DNA of 32,225 nucleotides from Byssochlamys sp. IMV 00236 (Eukaryota; Ascomycota; Eurotiomycetes; Eurotiales; Thermoascaceae): assembly GCA_001931875.2 (NCBI GenBank), contig MSJH02000632.1, forward strand, positions 1-32,225. Direction: 5' to 3'. The notes beneath the pieces were generated by a model, which was not told the origin of the DNA, ran no database searches, and saw nothing but the letters and a program-made list of their open reading frames with translations. Shown here one piece after another: positions 1 to 10,781 of this stretch. How positions within the stretch are numbered: position 1 is the stretch's first letter; every line of letters starts with the position of its first letter. Made by a program: the position numbers and the translations under genes.

Positions 1-40
1 TTCTTCTATAGTCTGACGTAATGCAGGGCAAGAGCAAAGA

Positions 41-132
41 GGCAGAGAGAGGCAGAGGCAGAGGCAGAGGCAGAGGCAGTGGCAGAGGCAGTGGCAGTGG
101 CAGAGGCAGTGGCAGTGGCAGAGGCAGTGGCT
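41..132. repeat. GGCAGW hexanucleotide tandem repeat
   Basis: About 14 units of a six-base repeat alternating GGCAGA and GGCAGT, slightly irregular at the left edge. It has no ATG-led reading frame and lies about 320 bp upstream of the GH17 gene. It is seen directly; no function is implied. Confidence 0.9.
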
Positions 133-455
133 AAACGAATCAGGTCGAGAATTTTTTTTCTTTTCTGTTATTCGAAACCTGAGTAATAGTGATCGCCCAA
201 AATTAATTATGGTTTATCGATTGCTTTTCTTCAGCGGTGTAGGTTTCAGATGTCTGCGCTCTTTTCCCTTCTCCCCATCTTTTTCTTACTGGCTTGTTCC
301 CTGCCTTTCCCCCCGCTTCCGCGCTAACCCATCAGCGTCGCTTTAATTGTCTCCCTTCTCTATTTTTATATTCTATTTTTCTCTCTTGGATCGTTCTTCT
401 TTCTTTTCTTCATTAGAACCTATTTCCACACACACATACACACTCTCACACAAGG
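133..455 (+). promoter_or_regulatory. Upstream region of the GH17 gene
   Basis: Non-coding leader and promoter region. It is strongly pyrimidine-rich (CT and T tracts from about 240 to 420), has AT-rich TATA-like sequence near 361-378, and a CA-rich stretch (425-453) directly before the ATG. CT-rich stretches next to start codons are common in fungal promoters. No specific factor site is claimed. Confidence 0.4.
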
Positions 456-1319
456 ATGAAATTGTTCTCTACAGCCGCCTTACTCGGTCTTTTTTCTTTG
501 GCCGTCTCTGCCACTGACGTCTTCTATGGTCTCAACTATGGTATCAATACCAACGCTTGTCCTAGCTTAGACCAGTTCAAGGCTGACTTTACCAAGATCA
601 AGCAATACACAAACCGAGTGCGTGTGTTTTCGTTGTCTCCCTGTAATCAAGGACAATTGGCTCTGCAAGCGGCTAATGCCTTGGGCATGAACATCTATCT
701 CGGTATGTGGATCGATCGTCCTGATACATTTGCAAGCGAGATGCAAGCCTTGACAAACATCATCAACTCTGGTGAAAGCCTCAGCCGTGTGGATGCCGTC
801 ATTGTTGGCTCCGAGGTGCTCTATCGCAACGACACCGACGCCAACACACTGGCTCAATACATACAAAAGGTCAAGGCCCTGGTCAAGCCTAAGGGAGTCA
901 ATGTGACAAACGCAGATGTCTATTACAAGTTCCCTCCTGTCGTTGTTGAACAGCTGGACTTTTTGATGATGAACGCATTCCCTTACTGGGAGGGTGTCAC
1001 GGCTGACCAGGGAGCAAACACTCTGATGCAACATTATCAGTCTGTAGTCAGCATAGCTCAAGGCAAGCCTGTGCGTATCTCGGAAACAGGCTGGCCAACC
1101 GCTGGTGACAACTTTGGTGCCTCAGTCCCCTCTGCCGAGAATCAGAGACTGTATCTCTCCAATGTGCTCTGCCAGACACGCCAAAAGAACATTGACATGA
1201 TCTGGTTCTCTGCACTCGATGAGCCTTACAAGGCAGGTGTTGAGCAACACTGGGGTATCATGAATTCGGACGGAAGCCTCAAGTCGACACTTTCACCCAT
1301 CACTAGCCTTGGTTGCTAA
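456..1319 (+). CDS. Secreted GH17 glucan endo-1,3-beta-glucosidase (Bgl2/Scw-like)
   Basis: Single-exon gene for a 287-residue wall enzyme. Residues 1-19 form a signal peptide: MKLF, then a hydrophobic core ending in a VSA cleavage site. The mature part starts with the FYGLNYG strand typical of GH17. The two catalytic glutamates are visible: the acid/base in VGSEVLYR (Glu120) and the nucleophile in RISETGWP (Glu210). The family cleaves or transglycosylates beta-1,3-glucan in the cell wall. The length matches a bare catalytic domain (yeast Bgl2 is about 313 residues), with no C-terminal GPI signal or binding module. Its 3' end faces the CSC1-like gene, 169 bp away. Family assignment is secure; whether it acts as hydrolase or transglycosylase cannot be told. 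Confidence 0.95.
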   Translation: MKLFSTAALLGLFSLAVSATDVFYGLNYGINTNACPSLDQFKADFTKIKQYTNRVRVFSLSPCNQGQLALQAANALGMNIYLGMWIDRPDTFASEMQALTNIINSGESLSRVDAVIVGSEVLYRNDTDANTLAQYIQKVKALVKPKGVNVTNADVYYKFPPVVVEQLDFLMMNAFPYWEGVTADQGANTLMQHYQSVVSIAQGKPVRISETGWPTAGDNFGASVPSAENQRLYLSNVLCQTRQKNIDMIWFSALDEPYKAGVEQHWGIMNSDGSLKSTLSPITSLGC

Positions 1320-1442
1320 TCGTCCTCCCTTTTGTCTCTCATTCTTTTTCTTTCCCTTTTATCTCTCTCTTTCTCTCATTCTTTTTATCTTTTTGTTGTC
1401 ATGGCATCAATCCATACAGATGCTCTTATGACAAGAACACAC

Positions 1443-1448
1443 AATAAA
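1443..1448 (+). terminator. AATAAA polyadenylation signal of the GH17 gene
   Basis: AATAAA lies 124 bp after the GH17 stop codon, in the 169-bp gap shared with the convergent CSC1-like gene. The opposite strand also carries AATAAA-like sequence here (about 1475-1492). Confidence 0.5.
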
Positions 1449-1488
1449 GTAACAAAAGTGTAATACAAACTACCTTTATTTTCTCTCT

Positions 1489-4400
1489 TTATTGATGATA
1501 AGACACACGACGTGGTCGAGGTCGTCTATAGCTGATAAATGACTCTTCGGCAATGACATGATTATCTTGCTCAAACGGATTTTCTATTTGCTCTTGCACT
1601 CTAAATGGTCTGTATGTTGGTGGCAAAGTATGACTTCTTGTCATTCTTGTTGTTGTCACTGATGTGGTAGCAGCAGGAAGGGGAACGGTGATACCAAACG
1701 AGTCATCGATACTTTCTCTTTCACTCTTAATGGACGGTAAAGAAAGTCGACGTTCCGAGCTGACCTGCTTTGTTGGCAGAGGAAGCGTATGACGTCTCGT
1801 AGGAGCATCGTTTGTTGAAAGATCAATTAGAGATGCATACATATGTGCAAGGCTACTGGCACCATCTTCTTCGTCTTCTTCTTCGTCTTCTTCTTCGTCT
1901 AATACATTTACGGCACTTGGATTCGGCGTGAATGAGGTATACATTTCAATGTACTCTGATGTGATGTTACGGTTCATCTTTGAAACGGGTGGTGGCTGTG
2001 GTGCGAGCAATAACGGAGTGTTTTCTACAGACATTTGCCTTGTCAAGTCATCATGACTCTCTTCCTGGTAATCTTCTGACTCTACAATTTCTTGTTCGGT
2101 TACAGGTTCAAACTTGATGTTTATGCCTTCATCAATGACGACTACATCATGTTGATGATGGTTAAATCCTTTGCGACTGTCTAAATCCATATTATGCATC
2201 ATTCGTTTCGAGTATTGATGTGTCATTTCAATTGTATCATGTCGCAAATGCTCGCTTCCTTGTCGTATCGAATGATATACCTTGGGTAACAAATGCTTCA
2301 CGTCGTCGTGTACAGTAGGAGTAGACAGTTTTTGATGGTAAGCTGGGTCTTGGAACTGACTCTTGAGCGTCTTGGCAGGTTCGGCCTTTGTCTTTTCCGT
2401 ACTGAGTGCGTGCTGTGGCAAAGGAAGCTTGGAATGTGTGCCAAAGATGTACGAGCCATGGATGTGCATGCGACGATAGTAAAAGTACTGATAGATCAAG
2501 GTGAAAACAGGAAGTGGAATCAAAAGATAAGCTTGCAAGTTACCGCCTTTAAAGACAAGGATGAGAATCATGATCAATTGAAAGAAGATGGTTGAGGTCA
2601 TGATTGTCTGAAAGAGAACAGGCCAGATTTTCCCACCACTTTCCATTCTTGTTTCGTAGACATAGACCAACAGGTACTTGTAGACCATACTAGCTACACA
2701 AAAATACAGACAGGCAAAGGGCAAAATGAATGGCGACATGGCTGAATAGATGAGAGATATGGTGAAGAAAAAGAGTAAGAGATTATAGTTCTTGGGATAG
2801 TCAAACTCGGGTGGGCGTGCCAGTTCACGAAGTTCGGCTGGACTGGGCCGCGTAAAGAACTTGCGAAGGGTAATCGTGATTAGAGGTAAAATCATGGCAA
2901 GTTCCATCGTAAGACCGAGTGAATGGAGACAGACATAGTTGATCCAGAATGTGGATACCTGTGAGATGTTTTTGGCTAGTTGCATAATATAATCAACTAG
3001 GCTCACTTCTTCAGTTGCTCCAGACTGAACCAATCCCTTCAGTTGACCATAGATGCCGATGAACATGGATGTCAAAGTGAATACTAGCAGGTTGTTGATT
3101 ATAAAAAAGATATAAAGCTTAACCAACACTTTTCTATCCAAGGTCGTCTTTGTCCAATATCCTTGCTGTTGTGAAAGAAATCTGAAAAAGATGGGAAGCA
3201 AATAAAAGAAGATGGCCATGACAACGGGTGTAAAGTATGACTGGATGAGGCCCATGATTATTTGATGATTCTCTATAAAATTGGCCGAACTTGGTATGAG
3301 ACGAATCAAGTTGATGATATTCGAAGTAGCTGAAAGTGCTGACATGGGAATCATCCACGCAAACACAAATATCCAGTAGAGAATATGTCCTGTCATTCTC
3401 TTTGCTTTCCTTGCCTTATCATCCAATGGTAAGTTGGGCCATAATAAATCCTGAGGTGTAGGTGAGAGTCGAACATGAAAGGATTTTTGATGTTCTAAGG
3501 AACGTTCTGCCTGGTGAGCCCACTCGATTCGATCGAACGATATCCATCCATAGGGTGCGACTTTGGCCTTTTCCTTTTTCCCATATCGAAGCTCGCTAAT
3601 TTCTTTTTCCAGATCTGCTACTTCTTTGGTGTAGTGTTCAATCGCATCTACTTTCCTCCCTCCGAGGCAAAGAAAACCGCCGATACGTATGAGAGGTCTC
3701 TTTTTGGTGTCTGTGTTTTTACCGTCTATAATAACTATTTAATCAAATCATCCGTAGAGATAAACATATATATTGCTCACACCACTCAAATAAGAAGCCA
3801 AAGTAGATTCCAATCGATGGACTGCCTCCTTGTGTTTTTCAAATAAGTCTGACAACTTCGAGCTGTGATAACCAATCATGGATTCCTTGATAGGATATTG
3901 TATCATTTGAGTCGACTCGACCCAGGTTTTCAATTTTCCATCTGATCTCATCTCTTTTGGTACAGGGCTAACCATGAGCGACTTCATTGTCACTTCATTT
4001 TCAGGTAACCGAAACCAATATTGTCGCATATCGATGTAATCACAGGATGCTCTGTACATGAAATAGGCAATCAAGATCGAAAACAGATAGGTTGCAACAA
4101 ACGGAGACCAGTACCAGACTGTGTTAACATCCGCTCGTGTCTTGCCATTGACATAATTGATACCTGCTAGTGATAGAATTTCAATACTTCCACTTGCTGG
4201 TGGCCAGTCACTACACACATAAAACGATTAATAACCAAGACGTATAGTTTTGTTTGTGATACCTGCCCTGTGTATTTTGTAGCTACAATGTAGACTGGAA
4301 TCAAGGCACCGACGCCAATGACTGTCATCCAAAAGAGCAATTTACGCAGCAGTCGGATAAATCGGATATACATGAGTGCGTCACAACCCACCTGATCGAG

Positions 4401-4759
4401 TAATTCCTCATCGGTTACTTTGAGTAATGGTTTTATCCATGAAAAATAGCCTTGTGATCCGATCAAGGGAGGTTGTTTTCTATATCAAACAATTAATTAT
4501 TATAATTTAATTAACTAAATTTATAACTTGCCCTTTCTTTGAGAATTTTGATCTTGGAGCATAGACAAGTGTATTTCTCTAATACTTGTTAAGCTTTATT
4601 ATACAAATGTATAGTCTCTCTTACAGGTCGAAGAATACTGAATCCAATCATGGTAACAATTGCAGTACCCAAATTGATGCCTAATTGAATGCCCATCGAT
4701 TTGACTGTGAATGTCGCATCCTGCTTCCTTTGCTCGTCATAAGAGAAATAGATACTCAT
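1489..4759 (-). CDS. CSC1/OSCA/TMEM63-like ion channel
   Basis: Five-exon gene, about 1019 residues. Exons in coding order: 4759-4625, 4578-4532, 4479-4267, 4210-3783, 3725-1489. The N-terminus has a first membrane helix followed by the family pattern LVYAPR, then FSWIKP. Two more helices and a cytosolic loop follow, ending in KKRPLIRIG and a PQDLLWPNLP segment that precedes the channel core. That core is the RSN1_7TM (DUF221) domain. A hydrophilic tail of about 300 residues contains an acidic run (EEEDEEEDEED, about 1885-1902). The family forms osmosensitive or stretch-gated cation channels in plasma or vacuolar membranes. Introns 2 and 3 only fit the frame with GC donors (see findings). The short exon 2 and the exon 4/5 junction are the least certain parts. 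Confidence 0.9.
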
Positions 4760-5108
4760 GAGAAAAAAGAGAAGGATGAAAAAGAAAAGCTAAAATTATT
4801 CATTTTTTTCATGTTTTAGGTAAAAAGGGTAGTTTTGTGCGACGCGATGGTAAAAAATAGAAAATTAAACTATTTCTGCAAATGAATTTCCTTCAACTTA
4901 TTTACACACATATATATATATACACAATGAAGGATGAGACCTACTAACAAGGAGTTCATTTAGATCATAATAATAATCCATTGATTATGCCCTGTTACTA
5001 TCTATCTTCTTTCTATCACTTCAAGTTCAGATTAATCTATTTTTAAACAAAAAAGTGGCTCAGGGTTCATTATTGGTTGACATTTCATTGTTAAAGGTAC
5101 AATGTTTA
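4760..5108. promoter_or_regulatory. Spacer: CSC1-like promoter and aminotransferase 3' flank
   Basis: 349 bp, AT-rich, containing a TA/CA tract near 4905-4925. Both neighbours read leftward, so this holds the promoter of the CSC1-like gene and the region downstream of which the aminotransferase ends. No open frame or clear motif is seen. Confidence 0.35.
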
Positions 5109-6274
5109 TTAAAGTATTTTATACGCTGTGCTTGCGAGTTCTTGCATTATTTGTTGCCTAAGGAATTCTATGATATCTGAATGTTCTTTAAACTCAATTC
5201 TATAAGAAAAGATGAATACGTCTTCTCTTTGTGTTCAAAAGAGTACGTCTTACTTTTCATTAGGGCTACAGTAGATTGTCTCAACAGGGAGAAGCAATCT
5301 TGATGTGCTCGTTATAAAACATCCCTCCCACTTGCCTTCTCTTGCATCCTGTAGTCTTGGAAAGTTCCAGTCAAAGGTAATATGGTGCTTTTCACAGATA
5401 TCTACTAGTAATCTCAGAATAGTCCCTAGTAAAACATGCTCTAGCCCTGCACACATCACCACAGGCTGTCCATATTCATCTCTTCTGACGGCCAAAAAGT
5501 TAGACGCCATCCCTTCATATATCTTATCTTCTGAATCCACCAACACGATCTCATTCACGTCCTTTGGTTTATTTTCCTCCAAGTCCGCACGCTCACGTAC
5601 CCACCGCGAATCCTTAACTTCAGGCGTTGATCTCGATCGATGCTCGAGTCGCACCTTGACACGATCCTGAAGAATAGGGTCAAGCCTTGTAAAGTGAGCG
5701 GCAAAGCGTGGTTTTTGCTCCTAACGCGTATAAACTTGAGTAAGGTGCTTATCATACCAAAAGAACTTACCTGGAAGGAATAGGCAATCATGACAGACAC
5801 CTTGGTCTCATACTCAGTGTTTATTTGTTCATAAAATGATTCAAGCCCTTTCTTGAGCAAAGGTACTAGCTTTCCTTTTAGCTCTATTGGATCCTTGAAC
5901 GATGCCATGGCTTGGTTGATATGGTCATCTTTGTGGTCCCACTTGAGCAAAGCAAGTGAATTGGTCAGTCGCTTTAGGTGTGCATCGAATTCAACAATTG
6001 CGTTTCTTTCAAGTGTTCTCATACCAGTGTATGCTCCTCTGGGATAATTCAATATGAATTCATGAAATGAAGTCGTGCCTGTTGTGATGCTATAAATTGC
6101 ATTCTTGCTGCTTTCTAAAGGATTCGTCTGCTCAATAATGACTAGAATGTTCACAGTCAATAAAGTAATAGTATTCCCATAGATATTGTGCATACGTGAT
6201 GTAGGTTTACTCAAAGTACTTGTCATTCTATAAAATAGTCTAAAAGGTGTTGTTATTTTCGAAAACCCAAGCAT
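5109..6274 (-). CDS. Class IV (fold-type IV) PLP aminotransferase-like enzyme
   Basis: Three exons: 6274-5771, 5720-5254 and 5199-5109, giving 353 residues. The exon 2/3 intron rests on a GTAAGA donor and a 30-residue C-terminal frame that ends in TAA. Without it the protein would stop at position 5250. Motifs: PRGAYTGMRT early on, FDAHLKRL, then EVKDSRWVRER, whose Lys (about 204) is the probable Schiff-base lysine. VNEIVLVD and IYEGMASNF follow; the latter is the family's phosphate-cup motif. This pattern is closest to the branched-chain-aminotransferase-like or aminodeoxychorismate-lyase-like branch. The substrate is unknown. The first 30 residues are basic, without acidic residues (MLGFSK to SRMHN), so mitochondrial import is possible. 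A second start at residue 17 would remove half of this. Confidence 0.85.
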
Positions 6275-6342
6275 TCAAAAAAAAGAGAGAGAGAAGATGA
6301 GTCACTGTGTCACATAGTTTGCATAAAGAGCTTTTTTATTTT

Positions 6343-7464
6343 TTATCGTCGTTGCTTTGCTTTATATCGCGTACAGTTATCACAATACCATTTGCCTTTG
6401 GGTACTGTCTTCAAGTCGACGCAGGCAATATGGAACCATTCGATTTCACACTATTCATGGTTAAATACAGTTCATATGTTTACATATAACTTACATCTGC
6501 ATTATCACAAGCAACCATTTCACCATAAGATACTTGTTGACAGTAGCAATAAAGAGGTTCATTTGGGTCAACAGACATGTCCATATCCGATCTAGATTCA
6601 AACGTGTCAACTTTACTACTGTATACTATATTCTCTCTCTTTCTCCTTCTCTTTACGATTTTAACTTGGTATTTTTTCTTCTTGGCCATGTTTTTGATTT
6701 ACTGTTACTATTATTATTGTTGTTGTTATTGTTGCTACTGCTGCTATTTGCCTTTAGACGAGCATCCTCCTTTCTTCTTTCTAACAAAAAATATACATGA
6801 ATATATGATAATTAACCCCATCGCAATTACTTTTAGCCGCTAGTTCTCTCTTTTCCAACACATCCTGATTCAATGGGTCCTTTGAGGCAGATAGTTTAGC
6901 AACTAAACTTTTTGATGAAGGTGTCAGTCCAGGAAGTGACACTATATGAATATTTCCACTCGTGTTGGTTTCTTCAAATTTAACTAAATTAGCATCCAGT
7001 CGGTTACAGTGTTTCTCTACCTATATACATTGTTATCTTATCTATTCTCTCAATCTCTTTATATATAAACTTACTGCTTCAACTGTGACCTTGGCCAGTG
7101 TCGCCTTTTCACTTGTACGTTTTGATGTCTCAGTCAAGAGATCTGTCAATTGTTGTAACTTTTCAAATCTCACATCAGCTTCAAATCTGTCAATGTTGTC
7201 AATCAAATCAATAGCCATTTGAGCTGTAGATACAACGGATTCTGCATTATATAATTTAGTGTACACAAAGGTGTAAATATATAATGTAGTCAACCTTGAG
7301 CATAGCCATCCATTTCTTTCAATAAGGTAAAGTTCTTTTGAAGATCAAGCTGAAGTGCTTCAATCACTACATGTAAAACAAACAAATATTTGTATATGCT
7401 AAAGCATGCAAAAAGGGACAAGATTACCATCCAAGTAGTCGTCAATGTAAAGTAGGCTGTCCAT
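6343..7464 (-). CDS. ING-family protein with C-terminal PHD finger
   Basis: Seven exons (7464-7428, 7366-7295, 7241-7075, 7020-6831, 6780-6657, 6618-6495, 6450-6343), 273 residues. The N-terminal half is the helical ING domain ([12 protein letters not shown], then [13 protein letters not shown]). The end is a PHD finger: [42 protein letters not shown], with all Cys/His ligands and the Y and W cage positions present. ING proteins read H3K4me3 and recruit acetyltransferase (NuA4-like) or deacetylase complexes in the nucleus. The linker has a basic region and a poly-Asn tract. The intron before the PHD exon is only about 38 nt with the donor chosen (47 nt with the alternative). The gene is divergent from the membrane-protein gene to the right. 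Confidence 0.92.
6701..6746 (-). repeat. Asn/Ser-coding trinucleotide tract inside the ING gene
   Basis: An imperfect AAC/AAT/AGC triplet tract (minus strand) in exon 5 codes for a Ser-Asn-rich stretch: four Ser, then about eight Asn, then SNS. It lies in the disordered linker between the ING and PHD domains. Triplet slippage is the likely origin. Confidence 0.8.
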
Positions 7465-7788
7465 CAGTTTATAAAATATAAAAAAGAGAGAAAAGAGACA
7501 ATTTATGTGCCTGGAGGTAAATGGTATATCATGTGATCTACTGCCAATCCTTTTATTGATTCATACAAAGATCAATAGTACCTATTCTTTTTCAGCAATC
7601 ACGAAAAATTAGGCAGAGGTGAAGACAGAAGATCTATATTGCTTACAGTGTAAAGAGAGAAAGAGAGAGAGAGGGTTGCCAAGACTATATATTGCTTCTT
7701 TCATCCTGTTAAGTTCTCCTTTATAGGGAAGTTACACAGCCCTTTATCCCCGGATCTTTTTTCATTTTATTTCTTCCTTTATTTAACC
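7465..7788. promoter_or_regulatory. Divergent promoter between the ING gene and the membrane-protein gene
   Basis: 324 bp shared by two genes transcribed away from each other. It has a GA-rich tract (about 7652-7674), then a TATATATT element near 7686 and TTTATAGGG near 7720, both suitably placed for the right-hand gene. It is assigned from gene orientation; no mapped start site is available. Confidence 0.5.
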
Positions 7789-9312
7789 ATGGCCACTTCC
7801 AAACTTATTGTTTGCACTTTATTTATTATAGTGACATTGATTTTGCTTGGCTACTATAGCAACAAGAACAACAACATTAGAATAACATCAGAATCACACA
7901 ACATACCATTTGTTATTTGGCCATTTCAACAAGATTTAGTGACAAAACAGAGTCTCTACACACCTTATACAATATCACCAGATCATTATGTTGCAGCGAT
8001 TATTGAAGGAAAGTCAACCGAGGACGTTCAGGAAGTGGTCAATTATCTATCAAAATATCCTTATATCCAAGAGATCTATGTGTACAATCGTACTGGCATA
8101 TCTCTTGGTGATAACAATAAGGCAAGCTCGTATATTCTGCTGTTAAAAACATGAATTGACTTTATCTATAGAGATTAAATATAAAAGAAAGCATGGGAAA
8201 GACAAAATTTGAAACATGTGTCGATAGTCGATTGAATCGATGCTATTTCCAAGACAATACTTGGCTAAACCCTTATATGGACTCATTATATACACACGCA
8301 ATACGACATCCAGATCAATGGATTGTGAACACAAAGTTATCTGATACGATAGATGCAATGACATGGAGATTTAGAACAGAAAAGATACATGCTGGATATG
8401 CTGATCTGCGGTATGGCGCGTTTGTATCCAAGGATCAAGTTCAACATTTTTTAGACAATAGTGCCTTCGATCATACGAACGATGTTCATTTTGCCATTGG
8501 ACTTGGTCAGTATCCTTATATCATATCCAATCCTATCACTACAACAGGTAATAGTCAGCTTGAGATGATAGGCGATAGTGAGGATAGAGAACAAGTAGCA
8601 GATCAAGTGGTAAGTGTGAGACACTGAAAGAGAGACAAAATACTAAAAAAAAAAAAATACCAGTATGACGCACTTTTATTACTTGATAAATCCAGTACAC
8701 AAAGAGAGAATAATGGAGAAGTGCAAGTGATGGATGTGAAGAGTAGTTGTATGAATGATCAATGTTTATTTATTACAAGTATAGATACAATACCCCCTAT
8801 ACCACCGGTGACATTTGATTTCCAATATGCCAATATGATATCTTATGAGAATGTATTCAACAAACAAGTACATTTGCCTGCCAAGAACACAATACTTTAC
8901 CATTCTTATCATAAAGCAGTTGATCTGGACACAGAAACATGCTGGTACTCTTACAGAGGTAGTTTATATATAAAAAGCATTTGTATGTGTACTCATAAAC
9001 TATGCACAAAAAGCACCTAAAAAGGATGATTACTTTGGTCTTTATATGGTTGGAGACATGCAAGCCAAAAGGATTACCCTGTACACCTCTGAAACACTGG
9101 ATTCAAATGATTTACAAGTTCATGTCCAGCATGAACTGTATGGATCATGGCAAGAGTGCAGCATACATCGATTTTCTCAGCTAAGCTATGGTATCAAAAT
9201 AGACATTGACTGTGCTCGACCTATTGTCAAATCAATTCGATTTGTCTTTACAAGGGATCTTCATCAGTCCTTTGAACTCTGCTCGATAGCACTCGATAAT
9301 TTTTTTATTTAA
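7789..9312 (+). CDS. Type II membrane glycosyltransferase-like protein with C-terminal lectin-like domain
   Basis: Four exons (7789-8107, 8188-8609, 8664-8958, 9014-9312), 444 residues. Residues 5-22 form a single hydrophobic signal anchor after a short cytosolic tail, as in Golgi/ER type II enzymes. A GT-A-like part follows: HYVAAIIEG, YIQEIYVYNR, then CYFQDNTWLNPYMDSLYTH, where related proteins carry an acidic DDD/DDE-type metal motif, and YADLRYGAFV. The last 130 residues (CWYSYRAPKKDDYFGL to GSWQECS) resemble discoidin or F5/8C-like carbohydrate-binding folds. The intron 1 boundaries are the weakest part: the donor is GTGATA and the acceptor was chosen by phase. A role in cell-surface glycosylation is inference. 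The substrate is unknown. Confidence 0.65.
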
Positions 9313-10023
9313 TACACCTTTTTCAGAAATTATTCGCACATATTACAAGATCAATAACAATTAAACACTCTATGCCTTTTTTATTATTCAAAAAGACAAC
9401 ATTTAATACATAAAATGAGCTTGATATTTTTGAGAAAAGACAAATGTGGTCAAGACCTTATACAAAATGAAAAGTTGTTGGAGACTTTGTTTAAATAGAC
9501 TGATCTTGACTTCTTTTTCTTTTCTTTACTCCTGTAAGAAACTGACGTGTAGTATTATAGATCAAAATCGAAACAGTGCTGGTGCTAGCTGGGGTTAGCT
9601 TGGTTCTTATCAAACTTGGTCCCATCCGCTCTCTTTTTTGCTCTCCTCTTTTCCCTTCTTTCTCCGGACTGGTTATCGCTGGACCTATAAATGCACTTTG
9701 ATTAAGATATTCATAACCTCTTTTACATGTTTACTCACTTTTCTTGCTTCTCTTTTTTTCTCTTATAAATCCTCTTCTTTATAATGTAAATATTTAATAT
9801 CAATGTAGATGACTGATTTATTTATCATTTCTTTATTCATCCTTTTGCTTCTGATGGGCTCTCTTTTTTATTATTTGTTGTATCTTTTATTATTTTTTGT
9901 TGTCTGAAATTATCAGTGTGCGAATAATTTATGAATAAAGTGTAAAACAGAGTTACACACGAGTGGGTTCAAAATTAACTTTTTTTTTTGTTTCTTTTTC
10001 ACTTTTTATTATTATAAATATAA
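9313..10023. other. Spacer bounded by a 14-bp inverted repeat; includes the RAC promoter
   Basis: 711 bp without a credible gene. It has T- and CT-rich stretches (9490-9780 and 9840-9900) and a poly(T) run near 9980, and precedes the RAC start. A perfect 14-bp inverted repeat sits at 9327-9340 and 9917-9930 (see findings). Confidence 0.5.
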
Positions 10024-10775
<752 letters not shown>

Positions 10776-10781
10776 AATAAA

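Noticed and set aside
567..1061. 164-residue open frame on the minus strand
   Set aside because: It is the antisense of the well-supported GH17 gene and has no recognisable domain.
5250..5252. In-frame TAA taken as the end of the aminotransferase-like gene
   Set aside because: It lies inside a GTAAGA donor. Splicing to 5199 adds a coherent helical C-terminus in the right phase, so the stop is intronic.
6534..6843. Leu/Tyr/Cys-rich plus-strand frames
   Set aside because: They are produced by the antisense of the poly-Asn triplet tract in the ING gene.
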